Assembly: GCA_902785925.1 (NCBI GenBank)
Contig: CADAAI010000005.1
Coordinates: 1 to 64,000, forward strand
Direction of reading: 5' to 3'
DNA length: 64,000 nt
Origin: an uncultured Bacteroidales bacterium
Lineage (GTDB): Bacteria > Bacteroidota > Bacteroidia > Bacteroidales > Muribaculaceae
Shown: positions 43,161-53,288 of the stretch, one piece after another
How positions within the stretch are numbered: position 1 is the stretch's first letter
Layout: every line of letters begins with the position of its first letter
Made by a program: the position numbers and the translations under genes
The notes under the pieces: model-generated
The model's database searches: none
The model's input: the letters and a program-made list of their open reading frames with translations, nothing else
Told to the model about the DNA's origin: nothing

Positions 43161-44366
43161 CTATTTCTTGAAGATGCCACAGAAGTCTAATATTATCTTA
43201 TCATCACTCCATTTAAGTTCCTTAAACTCATTGTGAGCTGTAAGAAACACAACAATGTCGGCTCGCTCATAAGCTTCAATATAAGGAGTGAGTTTGAACA
43301 CATTGTGCTCCTTTATATTAGGTTCCACCACAAGAATATCTGCATTATTTTTGCTCTGAAGAACTTCGGTTGTAATACGCTTTGATGGTGACTCGCGCAT
43401 GTCATCAATATTAGGCTTGAATGCCAACCCCATCATTGCAACAACAGGTTTACGACTATTCTTGAGTTCAAACTCCAGCATAGCGTTCTTAACACGCTCT
43501 GCACACCACTGAGCCTTGTAGTTATTTATTTCACGAGCAGCAGCAATTATCTTTGCTTGCTTGGGGTAGGCTGCTGTAATGAAATAGGGATCAACGGCAA
43601 TGCAATGACCACCCACGCCACACCCAGGCTGAAGAATATTTACGCGAGGATGTTTATTAGCAAGCTCTATCAAGTCCCATACATTAATATTCGCTTGTTC
43701 GCAAATCAATGACAACTCATTTGCAAATGCGATCTGCACATCACGGCTAGAATTCTCAGTAAGTTTACATAATTCAGCCGTGCGTGCATTAGTCCGATGC
43801 AATTGCCCCTTTACAAAGTGAGAATAAAAGTCTATAGCATGTGTTGTTGACTCCTCATTTATTCCACCAATAACACGGTCATTATTTACCAACTCATATA
43901 TCACATTGCCAGGCAACACACGTTCGGGACAGTAAGCAATGTATATCTTATCCTTTAATTCTGGACGATTCTGAAAAATAAAATCAGTAATTAACTCTGT
44001 AGTCCCTACAGGTGATGTTGACTCAATAACAAAGAGGTCACCTTCTTTAAGTAGAGGCAGCACCATGCTTGTAGCATTCTTAACATAAGAGATATCGGGT
44101 TGATGGTCTCCTTTGAACGGAGTGGGTACGACAATGAAATAGGCGTCACATTCAACAGGATGAGATAAAGCAGTAAAATGTCCTTCAGCAAGAACTTCCT
44201 GGAGCAATCCCTCAAGTCCTGGTTCAACAATGTGAAGATGCCCCGAGAGTGTCTGTTCAACAACTTTTGAGTTAATATCGACACCTATAACATCTAGGCC
44301 ATGTTTTGCTGCGATTATTGCAGTAGGCAGGCCTATATAGCCTAATCCCATGAAACATGCTTTCAT
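43161..44366 (-). CDS. wecC: UDP-N-acetyl-D-mannosamine dehydrogenase
   Basis: Oxidises UDP-ManNAc to UDP-ManNAcA with two NAD+. The 401 residues contain the N-terminal Rossmann motif CFMGLGYIGLPTAIIAA, the middle FVIESTSPVGTTELI and AYCPERVLPG segments and the catalytic cysteine Cys255 in GCGVGGHCIAVDPYF. That form (GGHCIAVDP) fits the WecC subgroup better than UDP-glucose dehydrogenase. The matching UDP-GlcNAc 2-epimerase (wecB) is not in the window. It predicts a uronic amino sugar in the polymer. Confidence 0.9.
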   Translation of the reverse strand: MKACFMGLGYIGLPTAIIAAKHGLDVIGVDINSKVVEQTLSGHLHIVEPGLEGLLQEVLAEGHFTALSHPVECDAYFIVVPTPFKGDHQPDISYVKNATSMVLPLLKEGDLFVIESTSPVGTTELITDFIFQNRPELKDKIYIAYCPERVLPGNVIYELVNNDRVIGGINEESTTHAIDFYSHFVKGQLHRTNARTAELCKLTENSSRDVQIAFANELSLICEQANINVWDLIELANKHPRVNILQPGCGVGGHCIAVDPYFITAAYPKQAKIIAAAREINNYKAQWCAERVKNAMLEFELKNSRKPVVAMMGLAFKPNIDDMRESPSKRITTEVLQSKNNADILVVEPNIKEHNVFKLTPYIEAYERADIVVFLTAHNEFKELKWSDDKIILDFCGIFKK

Positions 44367-44388
44367 CTATAATCAGTGTTATTTTTAA

Positions 44389-46794
44389 TTACTTCTTTTT
44401 ACTTTTCCGTTGACCATAGCCATAGCCATAACCATAACTATAACCATATCGACGATAACCGTAACCATTAGACTCCTCGGTAGTACCATTGAGCAGTAGA
44501 ACCATATTGTTAAATCTCTTGTCAACATAATATTTTTCTACTTCGGGAAGCATGTGACGATCTAACAATCCAGAACGGAGCACATATATAGTTACATCTA
44601 CAAGATTATTAATAATCGAAGCATCAGCCACAATATCAATAGGTGGGCAGTCTATTACAATAATATCATAATAATCACGCATGCTTTTGATAAGTGAAGA
44701 AAGACGCTCACTAAAGAGTAATTCCGTTGGATTGGGAGGTATTGTTCCAACAGGTAAAACATCAAGTTGCTTGTGAATGCGCTCCTTAACCATCACATCT
44801 TCAATTTTATCATATTGCCCATTAAGGAAGTCAGAAATACCCCTCTGGGGAGAATCTACAAATGTAGACATTGATGCCTTACGCAAGTCAAGGTCTATAA
44901 GCAAGGTCTTCTTTCCCTTAATTGCAAAACTAGTCGCTAAATTCGTTGAAACGAATGTCTTACCTGAACCGACATTAGAAGATGTGAGCATTACGACCTT
45001 ATAATCTTTACCAAGGACAAACTCAAGATTTGTGCGAACAACACGGAATGCCTCATTGATATTATTTCCATTTTTCTCCTGAACAACAATCTCACGCACT
45101 TCCTTGCGGCGATTGAACAATGCCAGAAGTCCTTTGCGCTTGCGATAAGACAACGGAATTTCTCCAATGAATGGCAAACTGAGTTCCTCTATATCCTTGC
45201 GGCCCTTAACCTTGGTATCCATATTGTTGACAATGAACAGTATTATCATCGGTATTAACAAGCCAAGAACCATCGCAACGATCAACACATTTATTTTAAC
45301 CGGTGATGATGGGCTGCGACTTCCAGAAGGAGGATTAAGCAACTTAGTATTATAAGCTGTGTAGGCCTTTGATAACTGATTCTCTTCACGCTTTTGAAGT
45401 AAAAACAGATACAATTGTTCTTTCACCTTTTGTTGACGTTCAACACTAAGAAGGTCTTTCTCAAGGCCAGGAGTAGCAGTGATTTTATCACTTGCTACCG
45501 CCTTAGAAGCCTCCAAAGCATTTTTACGGTCTTTTAATGTCGACAAAACATTGTTAAGCGAAGTGATAATTGATGAACGAGTCGCATTCAACTGATCATC
45601 AATATCTTGGATAAGTGGGTTATTAACACCACTATTCTCTAGCAAACTGTTACGTTGCATTACCCTCTCATTGTAATCCTTGATTTGAGCAGCAACCGCA
45701 TTGTTGTCAATTCCAGAATTTGCCGGCAAAACTTCAAATTTTCTTTCACTTAACTGTGATTTTATAAGATTTGCCATATATATCTGGTTATCAAGCTCCA
45801 ACAACTGAGCACTGGTATTCTCAACCTTATTTAGATTGATTTGAGTTGTAACCCCAAGATCAGGAGCACCACTAGAACTTTTGTGCTGCGCAATATCTGC
45901 ATCAACATTTCCTAATTGACTTTCTATTGCCTGTAACTCTTCGTCAATGAATTTGCTAGTACTTGTGGCCTGCTTGTTGATATCCTCAACCCAACGGTTG
46001 TTATACACTTCAAAGAGTTTATCCAACAAATCAGTTGCTCTTTCGGCTGACACATCGCTAATCGACACATCAATCACCGAGGCACGTTCCTGACTAAGTT
46101 CAACTTTCAACTTGCTTGCATAACTATTTGCAACATCTGAAATACGATTCTTTTTAACTTGAATAGGGGTGTCAAATTTGCCCACATAGTTCTGCGTTGG
46201 TGTTACCAAAATTTGTCCTATTGGAGTTTTAGCAACCTCACCCAAAGTGCCTTTCACAACCGCGGCAGATGGTGCATCCATGTTAGAATCCATAAAATCG
46301 GTCATCTGAATGGTATTATCATTTTTTATCATGAGCGTAAATGAAGCCCATTCATCGGCATCTATATCAGGGAGCGAGACAACTACTGGCAGAGTCTTCC
46401 CATACAATGCAAGCTCATGAAATCTGCCTTCAGTTCTATAGTCAAAGTCTAGATGCAGGTCTCTAACCACATCCTCCATATAGGAAGGAGATTTAAGAGT
46501 AATCATCTCATTATACAAATTTGTCTTACCAACACCAAATCCCATATCTGAAAATTGGCTAAACTCACTTGACAATGAGCGGTTCTTATCTTCATCCTTA
46601 ATCAAAACCGACATCATACGTGTGTAAGATGGTGTGGTTACCATCAAGTAAAGCAAAGCAAGTCCTAATGCTATAATTAATGATAGAGCAAACCAATACC
46701 AACGAGACAAGCACAGATATAACCACTCTTGAATTTTCTCGAAATCCTCGTTCTTGGTTGCTGCTTGAGTCTGTTTATTTATTTCTTCGGCCAT
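44389..46794 (-). CDS. Wzc-type tyrosine autokinase of polysaccharide export
   Basis: The 801-residue protein combines a Wzz/chain-length domain and a BY-kinase domain. It has a transmembrane helix at about 36-56, a large periplasmic coiled-coil region, a second helix (VLIVAMVLGLLIPMIILFIV) and a cytosolic kinase with Walker A SSNVGSGKT (Lys612), Walker A' TLLIDLDLRKASM and Walker B IIVIDCPPID. The C-terminus is a tyrosine/glycine tail (GYRRYGYSYGYGYGYGYGQ), the usual autophosphorylation cluster. It controls polymer length and export with the Wza protein encoded 9 bases upstream. Confidence 0.95.
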   Translation of the reverse strand: MAEEINKQTQAATKNEDFEKIQEWLYLCLSRWYWFALSLIIALGLALLYLMVTTPSYTRMMSVLIKDEDKNRSLSSEFSQFSDMGFGVGKTNLYNEMITLKSPSYMEDVVRDLHLDFDYRTEGRFHELALYGKTLPVVVSLPDIDADEWASFTLMIKNDNTIQMTDFMDSNMDAPSAAVVKGTLGEVAKTPIGQILVTPTQNYVGKFDTPIQVKKNRISDVANSYASKLKVELSQERASVIDVSISDVSAERATDLLDKLFEVYNNRWVEDINKQATSTSKFIDEELQAIESQLGNVDADIAQHKSSSGAPDLGVTTQINLNKVENTSAQLLELDNQIYMANLIKSQLSERKFEVLPANSGIDNNAVAAQIKDYNERVMQRNSLLENSGVNNPLIQDIDDQLNATRSSIITSLNNVLSTLKDRKNALEASKAVASDKITATPGLEKDLLSVERQQKVKEQLYLFLLQKREENQLSKAYTAYNTKLLNPPSGSRSPSSPVKINVLIVAMVLGLLIPMIILFIVNNMDTKVKGRKDIEELSLPFIGEIPLSYRKRKGLLALFNRRKEVREIVVQEKNGNNINEAFRVVRTNLEFVLGKDYKVVMLTSSNVGSGKTFVSTNLATSFAIKGKKTLLIDLDLRKASMSTFVDSPQRGISDFLNGQYDKIEDVMVKERIHKQLDVLPVGTIPPNPTELLFSERLSSLIKSMRDYYDIIVIDCPPIDIVADASIINNLVDVTIYVLRSGLLDRHMLPEVEKYYVDKRFNNMVLLLNGTTEESNGYGYRRYGYSYGYGYGYGQRKSKKK

Positions 46795-46803
46795 TTTGGT
46801 GTC

Positions 46804-47598
46804 TTATTTAAATATTAATACCGATATTGTGGTCACGAGAGACGCTAGTGATATCCACAATGTTGGTTGCATGAAAGCATTTCCTGTACCTGTCGACTCT
46901 CGCGCCTTCTTCTCATTTGGTTCAACGTAGATCATGTCACCTTGCTTCAAATAATAAACTGGTGAATTATATATACTTTGTAAGTTTGTGAGATCAATAC
47001 GATATGCTAGTTGCTTGCCATTTTCCTCACGCATAACTAGCACATTGTCACGCCTACCATTAATTGTCAGATCACCAGCACGGCTCAACGCGTCAATTAA
47101 AGTTGTTTTGTCATGATCCATCAAAAATCGACCTGGAGCATTTACCTCACCCATTACAGAAAAGAATAAGTCAAGAAAATCAACAGTCACAACAGGATCT
47201 TTAAGCATCTGCCTATCTATTAGCTCTTTCTTAATATAAGCAGCAACTCCACTTCGGGTTTTGCCTTTAATTTCCATTTGGCCCAGCACAGGGAAATCAA
47301 TACATCCATTCTCATCGACTGTGTAACTAGCCACTTGACTAGTCGTAAGATTGGCATCTGTCTGTGCCACCTTATATCTTCCCACAATCTGCAAATTGAA
47401 CAGATAAGCTAAACCAGGATCTTTACTGCCTACAAGAATCGACAGTCTATCTCCAGGTTCTACAGTTACAAGCCTAGGAGCTTGCAACTCCTGAACTTGC
47501 CCTGACTGGACATCCTGGAAATAACCTAACTTAGGTGCAGTACAAGACGACACTACTATCGCCAGGCACACCAGCATTAAAAATTTGTTTAATTTCAT
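46804..47598 (-). CDS. Wza-type polysaccharide export lipoprotein
   Basis: The 264-residue protein has a lipoprotein signal peptide with lipobox VVSSC (Cys19), a Poly_export domain (VEPGDRLSILVGSKD) and SLBB-type repeats (FFSVMGEVNAPGRFLM, then a C-terminal AYRIDLTN...YYLKQGDMIYVEPNEKKA). It forms the outer-membrane export channel with Wzc. It ends with a hydrophobic helix that may be the barrel-forming helix. First gene of the operon, behind a leader of about 190 bases. Confidence 0.93.
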   Translation of the reverse strand: MKLNKFLMLVCLAIVVSSCTAPKLGYFQDVQSGQVQELQAPRLVTVEPGDRLSILVGSKDPGLAYLFNLQIVGRYKVAQTDANLTTSQVASYTVDENGCIDFPVLGQMEIKGKTRSGVAAYIKKELIDRQMLKDPVVTVDFLDLFFSVMGEVNAPGRFLMDHDKTTLIDALSRAGDLTINGRRDNVLVMREENGKQLAYRIDLTNLQSIYNSPVYYLKQGDMIYVEPNEKKARESTGTGNAFMQPTLWISLASLVTTISVLIFK

Positions 47599-47683
47599 AT
47601 CAATTGTGATTTAATTATTATTATTCAATTTAGATTGTACCAGAATGATTAAAAAAGTTTTTTATATATAATAAATTGGGACG

Positions 47684-47713
47684 TCAATTGCACGCTATAG
47701 CGCTAGCAATCAA
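47684..47713 (-). promoter_or_regulatory. Stem-loop in the long leader of the capsule operon
   Basis: On the minus strand TTGATTGC pairs with GCAATTGA (47713-47706 with 47691-47684, two G-T pairs), enclosing the palindrome CGCTATAGCG. It is about 85 bases upstream of wza and downstream of the predicted promoter. The 345-base gap 47599-47943 contains this leader, the promoter and the groEL terminator, with no gene. Function unknown; an attenuation or protein-binding site is possible. Confidence 0.4.
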
Positions 47714-47790
47714 CGATTTTAATATAAAAACCACTTTTTAGCATTAAAATTTTGTCATTTATTTAAAAATGCAAAATCTCAAATAGCCTA

Positions 47791-47821
47791 CAAAATTACA
47801 AATAAATCTTATTATATGCAA
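47791..47821 (-). promoter_or_regulatory. Promoter of the capsule operon
   Basis: On the minus strand TTG (47821-47819), 20 bases, then TAATTTTG (47798-47791). The predicted start near 47785 gives an untranslated leader of about 186 bases before the wza ATG. Confidence 0.65.
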
Positions 47822-47861
47822 TAAATTTATTGTTATAATTCTAATATGAAATTAATATAAC

Positions 47862-47893
47862 TGAAAAATGGGACCCACAAAAAGTGAGTCCCA
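47862..47893 (-). terminator. Terminator of groES-groEL
   Basis: A 10-bp stem (47869-47878 with 47884-47893, one G-U pair on the transcript) with a 5-base loop. It is followed on the minus strand by ATTTTTC, 50 bases downstream of the groEL stop. Confidence 0.8.
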
Positions 47894-47943
47894 TCATATC
47901 ATATCTTAAATAAAGATAATACTAGTAATTTTGAATGAGATTA

Positions 47944-49590
<1,647 letters not shown>

Positions 49591-49598
49591 TTAATAAA

Positions 49599-49874
49599 TT
49601 ACTCTTCAACAATTGCCAAAATGTCACTCTGACGCATCATCAGCAGCTTAGCGCCATCTACTTCAATCTCTGTACCGGCATACTTGCCATAAAGAACGGT
49701 ATCGCCTGCTTTTACTACCATTTCCTCATCCTTTGTTCCATGGCCAACGGCCTTAACAACACCTTTCAATGGTTTCTCCTTTGCGCTGTCGGGGATGATG
49801 ATACCGCCAGCGGTAATCTCTTCGGCTTTAGCAGGTTCAATAAGAACCCTGTCACTTAATGGTTTAATTGTCAT
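49599..49874 (-). CDS. groES: Co-chaperonin GroES (Hsp10)
   Basis: Heptameric lid of GroEL. The 91 residues start [18 protein letters not shown], include the mobile-loop region [20 protein letters not shown] (broken here: GGIIIPDSA) and end SDILAIVEE. Full-length for the family. Precedes groEL by 20 bases in the usual order. No CIRCE-like inverted repeat was recognised by eye upstream. Confidence 0.98.
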   Translation of the reverse strand: MTIKPLSDRVLIEPAKAEEITAGGIIIPDSAKEKPLKGVVKAVGHGTKDEEMVVKAGDTVLYGKYAGTEIEVDGAKLLMMRQSDILAIVEE

Positions 49875-50038
49875 TTTATTACTATTTAAAAGTTAATATT
49901 AAATTTGCAATAATCATAGGCTAATGCCACTCCCCTATTACGCACATTTTGTGCCAAAACATTTATTGCAACTTCTTTACGACATTTTGTCACATAAAAA
50001 ATATTACTTATATATCATATTATTTAAATAATTTAATG

Positions 50039-50046
50039 TAACTTTG
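50039..50046 (+). promoter_or_regulatory. -7 element for the MFS pair
   Basis: TAACTTTG, a full TAnnTTTG match, 58 bases before the ATG at 50105. The -33 region is not convincing. Confidence 0.5.
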
Positions 50047-50104
50047 CATGTTCAAATCAAAAATACAATAACATAAACAAAATAAACAAATAACAAACTT
50101 AAGT

Positions 50105-51748
50105 ATGACACAGACAATCAAAAAAACGCTCCGCGATTCGGCTGCTATGCGCTGGACCGCTCTGTTGCTGTTGGCTCTAGCCATGTTCTGCAGCTACATT
50201 TTTATGGACATTTTGTCTCCTATTAAAGACTTGATGGAAACCACACGTGGATGGGATTCTACTGCATTTGGAACAATGCAAGGCAGTGAAGTATTCTTAA
50301 ACGTGTTTGTCTTCTTCCTGATATTTGCCGGTATTATTCTCGACAAGATGGGAGTGAGATTTACCGCAGTTCTATCAGGTGCAGTAATGCTAATAGGTGC
50401 TATCATTAAGTGGTATGCAGTTAGCGACATGTTCATTGGCAGCGGGGTTGAAACATGGTTTACTAACAACCTCAATTACATCCCAGGATTTCAGGAACTG
50501 GGTGTTGCCCCATTCTATGAGGGTATGCCTGCAAGCGCAAAGGTTGCAGCCTGTGGTTTTATGATTTTCGGTTGCGGTTGCGAGATGGCAGGAATCACCG
50601 TTTCCCGCGGTATTGTTAAGTGGTTCAAAGGCCGTGAGATGGCACTTGCTATGGGTTCTGAGATGGCTCTTGCTCGTCTTGGCGTAGCCACCTGCATGAT
50701 CTTCTCGCCTTATTTTGCAAAACTTGGTAGCGAGGTTAGTGTTAGCCGCTCAGTAGCATTTGGCGTAGTGCTGTTGTGCATCGCTCTGATTATGTTTATA
50801 GTTTACTTCTTCATGGATAAGAAACTTGATTCACAGACTGGTGAGGCCGAGGAGAAAGAAGACCCATTCAAGATAAGCGACATTGGCAAAATTCTATCAG
50901 ATGGCGGATTCTGGATTGTAGCCCTACTTTGCGTGCTTTACTATTCAGCCATTTTCCCATTCCAGAAGTATGCAGTAAACATGCTTCAGTGTAACCTCAC
51001 TTTGACCGAACCAGCTTCCGATTCATTCTGGGCTAGCTCCTCGGTAACCATCGTGCAATACATCATCATGCTCGTTGTGGCTGCTGCTGGTTTTGCAAGC
51101 AACTTCATGAAAGCAAAAGGTCCAAAATATGGAATGCTCGCATTGTCAATCATCTCCCTTATAACCTATTGCTACATGGGCTATATGCGCCAGTCGGCCG
51201 AGTCAATTTTTGCAGTATTCCCACTATTAGCTGTGCTCATCACCCCTATACTTGGTAGTTACGTTGACCACAAGGGTAAAGCCGCTTCAATGCTTGTTCT
51301 AGGCTCACTGTTGTTGATTGCTTGCCACCTCACCTTCGCATTTGTTCTTCCCATGTTCAAGGGCAGCGCCGTTGGCGGTATTGCAATTGCTTATATTACT
51401 ATTCTTGTGCTTGGCGCATCATTCTCACTGGTTCCCGCCTCGTTGTGGCCCAGCGTACCAAAACTGGTTGACGCAAAGGTTATCGGTTCGGCTTATGCAC
51501 TTATCTTCTGGATTCAGAACATTGGCCTATGGCTGTTCCCACTTCTGATTGGAAAGGTTCTTGATCAAACAAATCCTGGCGTAGACGATCCAACCAAGCT
51601 CGACTATACTTGGCCATTGATCATGCTGGCAAGTCTGGGTGTAGCAGCACTGCTTCTTGGCCTCCTTCTCAAGGTTGTTGACAAGAAGAAAAAGCTGGGT
51701 CTTGAAGAACCCAACATCAAGCCCGAAGAGAAGCCTGCCAAGGCATAA
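50105..51748 (+). CDS. Major facilitator superfamily transporter (first of a tandem pair)
   Basis: The 547-residue inner-membrane protein has about 12 helices. It shows MFS marks: FLIFAGIILDKMGVRFTAV (the loop 2-3 DxxGxR motif), GCGCEMAGITVSRGIVKWFKGREMALAMGSEMALARLG around helices 4-5, and a matching motif ILGSYVDHKGKAAS in the second half. A Lys/Pro-rich tail follows. Its neighbour at 51828 shares the opening (SAxMRWTxL) and the helix 4-5 region, so the pair arose by duplication. Substrate unknown. Confidence 0.88.
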   Translation: MTQTIKKTLRDSAAMRWTALLLLALAMFCSYIFMDILSPIKDLMETTRGWDSTAFGTMQGSEVFLNVFVFFLIFAGIILDKMGVRFTAVLSGAVMLIGAIIKWYAVSDMFIGSGVETWFTNNLNYIPGFQELGVAPFYEGMPASAKVAACGFMIFGCGCEMAGITVSRGIVKWFKGREMALAMGSEMALARLGVATCMIFSPYFAKLGSEVSVSRSVAFGVVLLCIALIMFIVYFFMDKKLDSQTGEAEEKEDPFKISDIGKILSDGGFWIVALLCVLYYSAIFPFQKYAVNMLQCNLTLTEPASDSFWASSSVTIVQYIIMLVVAAAGFASNFMKAKGPKYGMLALSIISLITYCYMGYMRQSAESIFAVFPLLAVLITPILGSYVDHKGKAASMLVLGSLLLIACHLTFAFVLPMFKGSAVGGIAIAYITILVLGASFSLVPASLWPSVPKLVDAKVIGSAYALIFWIQNIGLWLFPLLIGKVLDQTNPGVDDPTKLDYTWPLIMLASLGVAALLLGLLLKVVDKKKKLGLEEPNIKPEEKPAKA

Positions 51749-51776
51749 TAATCATTGAATTAAAAATCGTTTCATA

Positions 51777-51814
51777 TCAGGGCGTGTGTTGCTCATAAGG
51801 CTTGCACGTCCTGA
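51777..51814 (+). terminator. Hairpin between the two MFS genes
   Basis: A 10-bp stem (51777-51786 with 51805-51814, one G-T pair) in the 79-base gap, followed by TTAATTTA. It could partly terminate the first transcript or separate the messages; the T run is weak. Confidence 0.45.
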
Positions 51815-51827
51815 TTAATTTAGACAT

Positions 51828-53204
51828 ATGACTAAGGTAGCACAAAAAATCAACGACTCGGCAACCATGCGCTGGACAGTGCTTGGCATTGTAGCCATCA
51901 CAATGATGATGGGATACATAGTAGCCAAACAGATGTCGCCATTACAATATTTTCTTGAGTTACCCAGCAATGAAGGTGGACTAGGATGGACAAGTTCTGA
52001 ATTCGGAGTTCTGGCTGGATCACGCGGATTCTTCAACGTGTTTTTACTCATGCTCTTTGTTGGTGGCATCATTCTTGACAAGACCGGAGTACGCTTTGCG
52101 GGTGTTCTCTCATGTGTACTAATGCTTGGCGGCACCGCAGTTGACTACTATGCCATCGCATTTATGGATCCGTCTCACATGGTCAGCATCAATCTACAAT
52201 GGCTCGGATATAACGATCCAGCCATCAAACTGCAAGTAATTGTTGCTGCACTTGGTTTTGCCACATTTGGAGTGGGTTATGAACTATGCGGAATTACTGT
52301 CTCAAAAGTCATTGTAAAATGGTTCACAGGCAAAGAAATGGCTCTTGCTATGGGAATACAGGTTGCCCTAGCTCGATTAGGAACTGCATTAGCTTTAGCG
52401 GGCGCCCCCCCACTGGCCGAAAAATTCTCTTTAAGTACTCCAATTCTCATTGGCCTATTCTCAGTAGGAGTTGGATTAATCATTTATCTGCTTTATTGTT
52501 CAATTGACCGCAAAGCCGACAATGAGATAAAAGAGGAAAGCAGCGAGGACGACAAGTTCCATTTCAGTGACATGAAAGCCACCATTAAAAATCCTGGATT
52601 TTGGCTTATCACGTTTCTGTGCTTACTTTATTACTCAGCACTATACCCATTCCTTGATTTTGCAACCAAACTGATGATATCTAAATATGGTGTTGATCCA
52701 TCAATAGCCGGTGCAATTCCTGCAATACTACCATTCACATCGATTTTATTGACACCTCTTTTCGGTGGAATGTACGATAAGATGGGAAAAGGTGCATCCA
52801 TAATGATTATTGGCACTATAATGCTGACGCTTGTGCTTGTAGTTTTTGCTCTACCATTCAACAGTAGCGCACTGGCAATTTGCTTGATGCTTATACTCGG
52901 CATCGCTTTCTCATTGCTACCCAGTGTGCTTTGGCCTGCTGTCCCCAAGATTGTGCCAATGAAGCAGCTAGGCACAGCCTATTCCATCATCTATTATATC
53001 CAGAACATCGGTTTGATGATAATTCCTATCGTAATTGGCGGAGTGCTGCAACGCAACACTATAGGCGCTACAGTCGACTACACACAGGCAATGTGGATAT
53101 TTACAGGTATTGGCATCGCTGCCATTATTGTCTCGGTGATGCTATTAATTATCGATAGACGAAAACATTACGGTCTACAAGATGCTAACATTAACAGCAA
53201 TTAG
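51828..53204 (+). CDS. Major facilitator superfamily transporter (second of a tandem pair)
   Basis: The 458-residue paralogue of the preceding protein has about 12 helices. MFS marks include FVGGIILDKTGVRFAGV, YELCGITVSKVIVKWFTGKEMALAMGIQVALARLG (in pieces) and FGGMYDKMGKGASIM. It lacks the insertion between the halves and the long Lys/Pro tail of its partner, hence about 90 residues shorter. Both probably carry related small anions or metabolites. A strong bidirectional terminator follows. Confidence 0.88.
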   Translation: MTKVAQKINDSATMRWTVLGIVAITMMMGYIVAKQMSPLQYFLELPSNEGGLGWTSSEFGVLAGSRGFFNVFLLMLFVGGIILDKTGVRFAGVLSCVLMLGGTAVDYYAIAFMDPSHMVSINLQWLGYNDPAIKLQVIVAALGFATFGVGYELCGITVSKVIVKWFTGKEMALAMGIQVALARLGTALALAGAPPLAEKFSLSTPILIGLFSVGVGLIIYLLYCSIDRKADNEIKEESSEDDKFHFSDMKATIKNPGFWLITFLCLLYYSALYPFLDFATKLMISKYGVDPSIAGAIPAILPFTSILLTPLFGGMYDKMGKGASIMIIGTIMLTLVLVVFALPFNSSALAICLMLILGIAFSLLPSVLWPAVPKIVPMKQLGTAYSIIYYIQNIGLMIIPIVIGGVLQRNTIGATVDYTQAMWIFTGIGIAAIIVSVMLLIIDRRKHYGLQDANINSN

Positions 53205-53231
53205 TATTTATTTATTATCTAAACCAAATCA

Positions 53232-53271
53232 AACAACAGGTGCTCAGCAACTTTGCCGAGCACCTGTTGTT
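53232..53271. terminator. Bidirectional terminator between the MFS gene and mutL
   Basis: A perfect 14-bp stem (53232-53245 with 53258-53271) with additional pairing in the loop, placed between the convergent MFS stop (53204) and the mutL stop (53289). Confidence 0.8.
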
Positions 53272-53288
53272 ATACATGTCAATTCTGT

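Noticed and set aside
52405..52411. C run in the second MFS gene as a phase-variation tract
   Set aside because: Seven C arising from GCC CCC CCA in a Gly-Ala-Pro-Pro segment; short and explained by codons.
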